From Paracidovorax avenae (GTDB lineage: Bacteria > Pseudomonadota > Gammaproteobacteria > Burkholderiales > Burkholderiaceae_C), in NCBI RefSeq assembly GCF_040892545.1, contig NZ_CP156079.1, positions 1,709,501 to 1,773,500 on the forward strand: 64,000 nt of DNA, read 5' to 3'. Positions 55,121 to 62,138 of this stretch are shown one piece after another; position 1 is the stretch's first letter, and the number at the start of each line of letters is the position of its first letter. The notes under the pieces were generated by a model. That model searched no databases. It was not told the origin of the DNA and saw only the letters and a program-made list of their open reading frames with translations. Made by a program: the position numbers and the translations under genes.

Positions 55121-56569
55121 ATGAAGCCCCCTGACGGAAAGCCGCGCAAGGTCATTCCGATCGCCCCTGCCCCGGCGGACGGCGCATCGGCACAGGCCGA
55201 AGTCGTCTCCCTCTACGAAGCCCAGAAGAAGATCTACCCGAGGTCCATCGCCGGCGTATTCGCGCGCTGGCGGTGGGCCATGGTCGCCTTCACGCAGCTG
55301 GTGTTCTACGGGCTGCCGTGGCTGCAGTGGGGAGAGCGGCAGATGGTGCTGTTCGACCTGGGCGCGCGGCGCTTCTACCTGTTCGGCCTGGTGCTGTACC
55401 CGCAGGACTTCATCTACCTGACGGGACTGCTCATCATCTCGGCGCTCGCGCTCTTCCTGTTCACCGCGGTGGCCGGGCGGCTGTGGTGCGGCTTCTCGTG
55501 TCCGCAGACCGTCTATACCGAGATGTTCATGTGGATCGAGCACAAGGTCGAGGGTGACCGGAGCGCGCGCCTGCGGCTGGACAACGGTCCCTGGACCTTC
55601 GAGAAGCTCCGCAAGAAGGGCCTGAAGCAGTTCCTGTGGATCGCGGTGTCGGCCTGGACGGGTTTCACCTTCGTGGGCTACTTCGTGCCGATCCGCGAGC
55701 TGGGCACCGAGTTGATGGCGCTGCAGGGATCCTGGCAGCTCTTCTGGGTGGTGTTCTACGGTTTCGCCACCTATGGCAACGCCGGCTTCCTGCGTGAGCA
55801 GGTCTGCAAGTACATGTGCCCGTACGCGCGCTTCCAGAGCGCGATGTTCGACAAGGACACCCTGATCGTCACGTACGACGAAGTGCGCGGCGAGCCGCGC
55901 GGCCCGCGCAACAAGTCGGTGGACCACCGCGCCAGGGGCCTGGGGGATTGCATCGACTGCACGCTGTGCGTGCAGGTCTGCCCCGTGGGCATCGACATCC
56001 GCAACGGCCTGCAGTACGAATGCATCGGCTGCGGCCTGTGCGTGGATGCGTGCAACACCGTGATGGACAAGATGAAGTACCCGCGCGGGCTGATCCGCTA
56101 CTCCACGCAGAACGGTGTGGCGAACCGCTGGACGCAGTCGCAGATGCTGCGCCGCGTGCTGCGGCCGCGCGTGCTCATCTACACGGCCGTGCTGGTGGCG
56201 CTCAGCGTCGGCATGCTCACGAGCCTGGCGCTGCGCACGCCGCTCAAGGTGGACGTGGTGCGCGACCGCGCGGCGCTCTCGCGCATCGTGGCGGGCGGGC
56301 GGCTGGAGAACGTGTACAGCCTGCAGATCATGAATGCCACCGAGGCGCCCCAGCGCTACCGCATCGCGGCGTCCGGACTGGAAGGGCTGGCTGTCGCTTC
56401 GGAGGCCGAGGTGGAGATCGGCGCCGCGCAATCGCGCTGGGTGGCGGTGCGGCTGCAGATTCCGTACGGCTCGGCCGCGCCGGGCTCGCACCCGGTGGCC
56501 TTCGAGGTGCAGGCCCTGGAGACGAAGGCCCACGTGAAGGAGAAATCCATCTTCCTCGTGCCGCGCTGA
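55121..56569 (+). CDS. ccoG: cbb3 oxidase accessory protein CcoG (FixG, membrane ferredoxin-type)
   Basis: This 482-residue protein has about five TM segments, a membrane CxxxC (WCGFSCPQTVY) and two 4Fe-4S motifs CIDCTLCVQVCP and CIGCGLCVDACN, with a C-terminal Ig-like periplasmic domain. CcoG acts as a cupric reductase supplying Cu(I) for cbb3 biogenesis. It lies 117 bp after ccoP. Confidence 0.95.
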   Translation: MKPPDGKPRKVIPIAPAPADGASAQAEVVSLYEAQKKIYPRSIAGVFARWRWAMVAFTQLVFYGLPWLQWGERQMVLFDLGARRFYLFGLVLYPQDFIYLTGLLIISALALFLFTAVAGRLWCGFSCPQTVYTEMFMWIEHKVEGDRSARLRLDNGPWTFEKLRKKGLKQFLWIAVSAWTGFTFVGYFVPIRELGTELMALQGSWQLFWVVFYGFATYGNAGFLREQVCKYMCPYARFQSAMFDKDTLIVTYDEVRGEPRGPRNKSVDHRARGLGDCIDCTLCVQVCPVGIDIRNGLQYECIGCGLCVDACNTVMDKMKYPRGLIRYSTQNGVANRWTQSQMLRRVLRPRVLIYTAVLVALSVGMLTSLALRTPLKVDVVRDRAALSRIVAGGRLENVYSLQIMNATEAPQRYRIAASGLEGLAVASEAEVEIGAAQSRWVAVRLQIPYGSAAPGSHPVAFEVQALETKAHVKEKSIFLVPR

Positions 56570-56660
56570 AGCGGCGAGGACGGTTGGTGTTATTCAGTAT
56601 GGCAGGCCCCTGCCACCCTGTGGTGTGATGGGGCCGAGGTGACGAAGGAAGGAGTTCGAG

Positions 56661-56948
56661 ATGATGGCGAACAAGACGACATCGGCCGCCGCGGCGGCCC
56701 AGCCCTGGTGGAAGTTCGGCCACGTGTGGATGGTGATCGCCGGGCCCGCGATCGTGGTGGTCGCCGGCACGGCGACGGCATGGCTCGCCGTGCGGCAGCC
56801 CGATCCGGTGGTGGCGGAAGACTATTACCGCCAGGGCATCGAGATCAACCGCACGCTGGAGCGCGAGCGCGCGCGCTCCTCCGCGATGGAGCCGGCGATG
56901 AAGGCGCGCAACCACGCGGCCACGCCGGCCGAGGACCAGCCCCGCTGA
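56661..56948 (+). CDS. ccoH: FixH/CcoH family protein
   Basis: This 95-residue protein has one TM (HVWMVIAGPAIVVVAGTATAWLA) and the FixH-type motif EDYYRQGIEINRTLERERA. It has a GAAGGAAGGAG ribosome-binding site. CcoH interacts with CcoI/CcoN in cbb3 assembly. It is shorter than classical FixH (about 160 residues). Confidence 0.88.
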   Translation: MMANKTTSAAAAAQPWWKFGHVWMVIAGPAIVVVAGTATAWLAVRQPDPVVAEDYYRQGIEINRTLERERARSSAMEPAMKARNHAATPAEDQPR

Positions 56949-57032
56949 TCCGGCCGCCCCGCCTGGCGGGCCCCCGGGCCCGACGTGTTCCGTTCGTTTT
57001 CGACACCGATGACTGCAAAGGAGGAGATCGCG

Positions 57033-57320
57033 ATGAGAACCCAACGCTGGATGTGGATCGCCTGGCCCGCCTTCCTGGTGGCCGGACTGATCGAGATGGT
57101 GGTATTCGCCTTCGTGGACCCTGCCGCACTGCACTGGTCCGACCAACCCCTCGCCCTCTCGCGCGAGGGCGTTTATACGGTGGCGTTCTTCGTGTTCTGG
57201 GCGCTGTGCATGCTCTCCAGCGCCCTCACCACGCTGCTGTCCATGTCGCCCTTCGAACTCAACCGCTGCCCCGTTCCCGCGGGCGAGCGCCCGATGGAGT
57301 GCGGCAAGTTTTCGCAGTGA
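57033..57320 (+). CDS. Small two-TM membrane protein in the cbb3 cluster, function unknown
   Basis: This 95-residue protein has TM segments at about 6-26 and 45-68 and a C-terminal MxCGKFSQ tail with two cysteines (LNRCPVPAGERPMECG). A strong AAGGAGGAG ribosome-binding site (57018-57026) fixes the start at ATG 57033 rather than an earlier ATG. Position behind ccoH suggests an accessory role in the oxidase or its electron supply. Confidence 0.7.
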   Translation: MRTQRWMWIAWPAFLVAGLIEMVVFAFVDPAALHWSDQPLALSREGVYTVAFFVFWALCMLSSALTTLLSMSPFELNRCPVPAGERPMECGKFSQ

Positions 57321-57472
57321 GGAGGGCGGGGCGCTCTATCAGCGTGGGTGCTTCCTTGCAGGAGGTCTGACTCCGCATGCTGCTGAGGGCCTGCGGTATC
57401 TGCAAGGACCCCGCATTTCCCGCAGAGCATTGGCGCAGCGCAAGGCCTAAGGAAACGCACGGCCTCACCCAT

Positions 57473-57603
57473 CAAAAGGCCGCGGAGCAGGCCAAGCCAG
57501 CAGACGCCGTGGAACGGGCTTCGCCCGGCCACCGGCGTCGTCCCCCTTCCCGCCGTGCGCCGCACGGCGAGAGAAGGGGGAAGGCGCGCAGCGCCTCAGG
57601 GGG
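57473..57603 (-). repeat. Dispersed intergenic repeat, copy 2 (inverted relative to copy 1)
   Basis: On the minus strand it begins CCCCCTGAGGCGCTGCGCGCC and ends in GCGGCCTTTTG, matching copy 1 at 37740-37838. It carries an additional inverted-repeat segment GTGCGGCGCAC in the middle. It lies 4 bp past the fnr stop codon. Confidence 0.8.
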
Positions 57604-57606
57604 ATG

Positions 57607-58326
57607 TCAGTTACATGCCTGGCTGTTCACGATCCGCTTCAGCGCATCCGGCTCGACGATGCGCACGTGCCGCTGCTTGACCTCGACGATGCCTTCCTCG
57701 ACGAATTTCGAGAACGTGCGGCTCACGGTCTCCAGCTTGAGGCCCAGGTAGCTGCCGATCTCCTCGCGGGTCATGCGCAGCACCAGTTCGGACTGCGAGA
57801 AGCCCCGCGCATGCAGGCGCTGCACGAGGTTGAGCAGGAAGGCCGCGAGGCGCTCCTCGGCGCGCATGCTGCCCAGCAGCAGCATCACGCCGTGCTCGCG
57901 CACGATCTCGCGGCTCATGATCTTGTGGACATGGTGCTGCAGGGCCGTGACCTCGCGCGACAGCTCCTCGATGCGCTCGAAGGGCATGACGCACACCTCG
58001 GCGTCCTCCAGCGCCACGGCGTCGCAGGTGTGGTGGTCGCTGACGATGCCGTCGAGCCCGATGATCTCGCCGGCCATCTGGAAGCCCGTCACCTGGTCGC
58101 GTCCGTCCTCGGTGGCCACGCAGGTCTTGAAGAAGCCCGTGCGGATGGCGAAGAGCGACGTGAAGGCCTCGCCGTTGCGGAACAGCGTGCCGCCGCGCTT
58201 GACCTTGCGGCGCGTGGCGACGATGTCATCGATGCGCTGCAGCTGCTGCTCGTTCAGGCCCAGCGGCATGCAGAGCTCGCGCAGGTTGCAGTTCGAGCAG
58301 GCGACCTTGATGGTGTGCGGATTCAT
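57607..58326 (-). CDS. fnr: FNR/Anr-type oxygen-sensing transcriptional regulator
   Basis: This 239-residue Crp/Fnr regulator has [4Fe-4S] ligands Cys10, Cys13, Cys19 (ACSNCNLRELC) and Cys112 (AEVCVMPFE), at exactly E. coli FNR spacing (93 residues). The DNA-binding helix ETVSRTF follows the conserved EIGSYLGL. Start MNPHTIKVACSNC; the longer frame from 58368 has no support. It should bind the three boxes in this island. Confidence 0.95.
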   Translation of the reverse strand: MNPHTIKVACSNCNLRELCMPLGLNEQQLQRIDDIVATRRKVKRGGTLFRNGEAFTSLFAIRTGFFKTCVATEDGRDQVTGFQMAGEIIGLDGIVSDHHTCDAVALEDAEVCVMPFERIEELSREVTALQHHVHKIMSREIVREHGVMLLLGSMRAEERLAAFLLNLVQRLHARGFSQSELVLRMTREEIGSYLGLKLETVSRTFSKFVEEGIVEVKQRHVRIVEPDALKRIVNSQACN

Positions 58327-58475
58327 GGATGAGCAGCCTTCCCTTCTGTGTTCTATCTCGCTGTGCATGCAGGCCGGCCACGGTGCGGACGCATGGCAGG
58401 AGCGCAGGCGTGCAAAAAAGAATGTGGCGGGCGACTGTGATGCGTCAATTGTCGCAGCGACGCGCGTCCAAATGC

Positions 58476-58489
58476 TTGACCGGCGTCAA
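58476..58489. promoter_or_regulatory. FNR/Anr-type box upstream of hemN
   Basis: TTGAC-CGGC-GTCAA lies 55-68 bp before the hemN start. CACATT (58513-58518) is a fair -10 at class II spacing. An AAGGA ribosome-binding site is at about 58529. Confidence 0.82.
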
Positions 58490-58543
58490 GGACACGGGCG
58501 CGGGACATGGGGCACATTGTGAATTGATAAGGAATTCCGCACC

Positions 58544-59926
58544 ATGAACGCTGTGACTCCCGAGCTTCTGCGCCGCTTCGACGTGCCGGGCCCCCGCTAT
58601 ACCTCGTACCCGACCGCGGACCGGTTCGTGGAGGCCTTCGGCGCCGACGAGTACGTGCTGGCGCTGCAGCAGCGCCGCCTCGGCTCGGCCGCCAAGGCCG
58701 TGCCTCTTTCGCTGTACGTGCACATCCCGTTCTGCGAATCGCTGTGCTACTACTGCGCGTGCAACAAGATCATCACGCGCCACCCCGAGCGCGCCGATGT
58801 GTACCTGCGCTACCTCAGCCGCGAGATCGACCTGCACATGGCGCACTGCGCGCCCGGCCACGCGGTGAGCCAGCTGCACATCGGCGGCGGCAGCCCCACC
58901 TTCCTCGGCGACGAGGCGCTGCAGGAGCTGATGAACATGCTGCGCCGCAGCTTCACGCTCGTGCCCGGGGGCGAGTATTCCATCGAGGTCGATCCCCGCA
59001 CGGTGGACGCCGGGCGGCTCGCACGGCTGGCGGAACTGGGCTTCAACCGGCTGAGCTTCGGTGTGCAGGATTTCGACCCGGCCGTGCAGAAGGCGGTGCA
59101 CCGCGTGCAGCCGGCCGAGCAGGTGTTCGCGCTGGTGCAGGAGGCGCGCCGGATCGGCTTCGAATCCGTCAACGTGGACCTGATCTACGGACTGCCGCGG
59201 CAGACCCCCGAATCGTTCGACCGCACGCTGGCCCAGGTGTGCGAGCTGCGGCCCGACCGCATCGCGCTCTATGCCTACGCCCACCTGCCGGAGCGCTTCA
59301 AGCCGCAGCGGCGCATCGTGTCGGCCGAGCTGCCGATGGCGTCCGCCAAGGTGTCGATGCTGTCGCGCTCGCTCAACGCCTTCCAGGACGCGGGCTATGT
59401 GTACGTGGGCATGGACCACTTCGCGCTGCCGGGCGACGCCCTGGCCGTGGCGAAGCGGCAGGGCCGGCTGCACCGCAACTTCCAGGGCTACAGCACCCAG
59501 CCCGACTGCGACCTGATCGCGCTGGGCGTCTCCGCCATCGGCCGCATCGGCGCCACGTACAGCCAGAACGCCAAGACCCTGGACGAGTACTACGACCTCA
59601 TCAACCAGGGCCGGCTGCCGGTGGTGCGCGGCCTCGCGCTGACGCGTGACGACCTCGTGCGCCGCTCCGTCATCATGGCACTCATGTGCCAGGGCGAGGT
59701 GCTGTTCGAGCCGATGGAGCAGTCGTGGCTGATCGATTTCCGGCGGTACTTCGCGGCGGAGCTCGAGGCGCTCGAAGGCATGGCCGGCGACGGCCTCGTC
59801 ACGGTGGGCGAGGACGGCATCACCGTGACGGAGATGGGCTGGTTCTTCGTGCGCGGCGTGGCCATGGTGTTCGACCGCTACCTGCAGGCGGACCGCAACC
59901 GCGCGCGGTTCTCCCGGATCATCTGA
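58544..59926 (+). CDS. hemN: Oxygen-independent coproporphyrinogen III oxidase
   Basis: This 460-residue radical SAM enzyme makes protoporphyrinogen in haem synthesis without O2. The cluster motif CxxxCxxC is YVHIPFCESLCYYCACNK (Cys64, 68, 71). The C-terminal HemN domain is complete. It is behind an FNR box and next to fnr, so it supplies haem for the cbb3 oxidase at low oxygen. Confidence 0.96.
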   Translation: MNAVTPELLRRFDVPGPRYTSYPTADRFVEAFGADEYVLALQQRRLGSAAKAVPLSLYVHIPFCESLCYYCACNKIITRHPERADVYLRYLSREIDLHMAHCAPGHAVSQLHIGGGSPTFLGDEALQELMNMLRRSFTLVPGGEYSIEVDPRTVDAGRLARLAELGFNRLSFGVQDFDPAVQKAVHRVQPAEQVFALVQEARRIGFESVNVDLIYGLPRQTPESFDRTLAQVCELRPDRIALYAYAHLPERFKPQRRIVSAELPMASAKVSMLSRSLNAFQDAGYVYVGMDHFALPGDALAVAKRQGRLHRNFQGYSTQPDCDLIALGVSAIGRIGATYSQNAKTLDEYYDLINQGRLPVVRGLALTRDDLVRRSVIMALMCQGEVLFEPMEQSWLIDFRRYFAAELEALEGMAGDGLVTVGEDGITVTEMGWFFVRGVAMVFDRYLQADRNRARFSRII

Positions 59927-59954
59927 ACGTCCTCTTCTTCCCGCAGGAGACGCC

Positions 59955-60740
59955 ATGCCCGATGCACTGATCTGGACGGCCTTCGCCATGGGGCTGGCGG
60001 GCGGGCCGCACTGCCTGGCGATGTGCGCGGCTCCCTGCGCCGCGATCGTGGGCGGCGCGCAGCAGGGCAACGGAGTGCCCGCGCAGGCGCCGCTGCGCCG
60101 GTACGGCTCCGTGCCTGCCACGGCGGGGGCGCCCGCCGCCTGCGCCGCGCCGGCGGCGACCGGCCTGCTTCGCGGCGGCATGGCGCGCACCGCGGTTTTC
60201 CACATGGCCCGGATGGCCGGCTACGGGCTGGCCGGCGCCGCCGCGGCGCTGGCCATGGACCGCCTGGCCTGGCTCACGCAGCAGTCCGCGGCCCTGCGGC
60301 CGGCATGGACGCTGCTGCACGTGGGCATGCTGGCCTGGGGCCTCCTGATGGCCCTGCAGGCGCGCCAGCCGCTCTGGGTGGAGCGCGCAGGCCGCGCGGT
60401 CTGGGCCCGTGTCGGCCCGGGCGTGCGCGCTCCGGGCGGGCTGGCGGTGGCGGGGCTGGCGTGGGCCCTGATGCCGTGCGGGCTGCTGTATTCGGCCCTG
60501 CTCGTGGCGGCGCTGGCCGGCAGTCCGGCGCAGGGGGCTGCCGCGATGGCCGCGTTCGGCGGTGGAGGCGCACTCTGGCTGCTGGGCGGCGCCTGGGCCT
60601 GGCGTCGCCTCCGCTCCCGGGTGGACGCGGCGCGCGCCACCTGGGGAGCGAGGCTCGCCGGCCTGCTGCTGGCGGCCGTGGCCGCCTGGGCGCTCTGGAT
60701 GGACGTGGGACGCCAGGCGCTGGAGCCCTGGTGTCGCTGA
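59955..60740 (+). CDS. SafE/UreH-like (DsbD-fold) membrane protein
   Basis: This 261-residue protein starts MPDALIWTAFAMGLAGGPHCLAMCAAPCAA and has the GGPHCLAMC/MPCGLLYSALL repeats of the sulfite exporter TauE/SafE or UreH-domain group (six TM helices in two halves). Such proteins commonly follow hemN or cbb3 genes in Comamonadaceae. The conserved Cys pairs could move metal or electrons across the membrane. Role in copper supply to the oxidase is inference. Confidence 0.85.
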   Translation: MPDALIWTAFAMGLAGGPHCLAMCAAPCAAIVGGAQQGNGVPAQAPLRRYGSVPATAGAPAACAAPAATGLLRGGMARTAVFHMARMAGYGLAGAAAALAMDRLAWLTQQSAALRPAWTLLHVGMLAWGLLMALQARQPLWVERAGRAVWARVGPGVRAPGGLAVAGLAWALMPCGLLYSALLVAALAGSPAQGAAAMAAFGGGGALWLLGGAWAWRRLRSRVDAARATWGARLAGLLLAAVAAWALWMDVGRQALEPWCR

Positions 60741-60803
60741 AGCGGTACATTTCTTTCGCATCAGGAAACAGCTACTCACGAACTGGTGATAATGGTTTCG
60801 AAT

Positions 60804-60824
60804 GAGAGGCGTTACGCGCCTCTC
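60804..60824 (+). promoter_or_regulatory. Hairpin before the HD-GYP gene
   Basis: GAGAGGCG and CGCCTCTC form an 8-bp stem with loop TTACG, 18 bases before the GTG start at 60843. It may be the end of the SafE-like transcript or a leader structure. Confidence 0.35.
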
Positions 60825-60842
60825 TCATTTCGTGACCTCCCC

Positions 60843-62138
60843 GTGAACTCCTCCCTCCTCATCGACGTCGCCCTGTTGCGCGTCGGCATGTACATCCAGT
60901 TGGAGCTGGGATGGATGAACCATCCCTTTCCGGTAAGCAGCTTCCGGATTGCATCCGGGGACCAGATCGCCACCCTGCAATCCCTGGGGCTGGAGCAGGT
61001 GCGCTGGGTGCCTGCGCGCAGCGATGCCGCGGTGCGCGCGGCGATGGAGGCGCCGGCATCCGCTGCGCAGGGTTCTGCGGAGCCGGCCCCGGTGCCCGGA
61101 GCCGGCTCCGGCACCCCGGCCGCCGAGCCGGCGGGCACGCTCCATGCGCGCCTGGAGTCCCAGCGCCGGGCCCTGGCCCGCTGCGACGAGCAGTTCGCGC
61201 GGGCCACCCGGGTGTACGAGCGCCTGGCCCTGCACGTGGAGCAGGATCCGGCCGAGGCGCGCAAGGCCACCGAGTCCCTGGTCCGCGGCTGCGTGGACGA
61301 ACTCATGGCCCACGGCGATTCCGCGGTCCGCCTGCTGTCCGAGCGGGCCGGCACGCGCGCCGCGCTGCATTCCGTCAACGTGGCGGTGCTGTCCCTGCTG
61401 CTGGGCAAGTCGCTGGGAATGCGCGGGGAAGACCTGGGTGACCTGGGCATCGCGGCACTGCTGCACGACCTGGGCAAGATCTCCCTGCCGCCGCACGTCG
61501 CGCAACCCAGCGCCGCGCTGGGCCCGGCCGACCAGGCCCTCTACGAGGCGCACGTGGGCGAATCCGTGGTATTGGCGCAGCGCATGGGCCTGGGCCGGGC
61601 GGTGGTCTCGGCCATCGCACAGCACCACGAACGGGCCGATGGCGGCGGTTTTCCGCTCGGACTGCGCGGGGCCGACCTGGGCCGGGCGGGGCAGGTGCTC
61701 GCGCTGGTGAACCACTACGACCGGCTGTGCAATCCGCTGCGCGGCGCGGCCCCGCTGACGCCGCACGAGGCGCTGTCCGTCCTGTTCGCCCAGCACAAGT
61801 CCCGTTTCGACGCGCAGGTGCTGCAGTGCTTCATCCGCCTGATGGGCGTGTACCCCGCAGGGTCGATCGTGCAGCTCACCAATGAACGCTATGCCATCGT
61901 GGTGGCGGTGGACTCGGCCCGGCCGCTGCGGCCGCAGGTCATCGTGCACGACGGCAGCGTGCCGCGCGACGAGGCGCTGGTGCTCGACCTGGAGCGCTCG
62001 CCGGACCTGGGCATCCGCCGCAGCCTGCGCCCTGCGCAGCTGCCGCGCGATGCGCTGGACTACCTGTCGCCGCGCAAGCGCATCTGCTACTTCTTCGAAA
62101 GGGCACTGGTGGCTGGCGCGGACGAGGTGCCGGAATGA
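60843..62138 (+). CDS. HD-GYP c-di-GMP phosphodiesterase (DUF3391 N-terminus)
   Basis: This 431-residue protein has the DUF3391-type N-terminus (LLRVGMYIQLELGWMNHPF), an Ala/Pro linker (about 68-97), and an HD-GYP domain: LHDLGK with His208-Asp209, and His261-His262, Asp266-Gly267 in HHERADGGGF, then GFP instead of GYP at 269-271. Metal ligands are kept; the Tyr-to-Phe change is in the loop that contacts GGDEF partners. Start GTG 60843 (VNSSLLIDVA) fits family length; ATG 60792 is an alternative. It overlaps the next gene (ATGA). Confidence 0.9.
   Translation: MNSSLLIDVALLRVGMYIQLELGWMNHPFPVSSFRIASGDQIATLQSLGLEQVRWVPARSDAAVRAAMEAPASAAQGSAEPAPVPGAGSGTPAAEPAGTLHARLESQRRALARCDEQFARATRVYERLALHVEQDPAEARKATESLVRGCVDELMAHGDSAVRLLSERAGTRAALHSVNVAVLSLLLGKSLGMRGEDLGDLGIAALLHDLGKISLPPHVAQPSAALGPADQALYEAHVGESVVLAQRMGLGRAVVSAIAQHHERADGGGFPLGLRGADLGRAGQVLALVNHYDRLCNPLRGAAPLTPHEALSVLFAQHKSRFDAQVLQCFIRLMGVYPAGSIVQLTNERYAIVVAVDSARPLRPQVIVHDGSVPRDEALVLDLERSPDLGIRRSLRPAQLPRDALDYLSPRKRICYFFERALVAGADEVPE

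Noticed and set aside
58437..58449. Possible FNR box for fnr autoregulation (minus-strand TTGAC-GCAT-CACAG)
   Set aside because: Only the first half-site is good; the second matches 2 of 5 positions.
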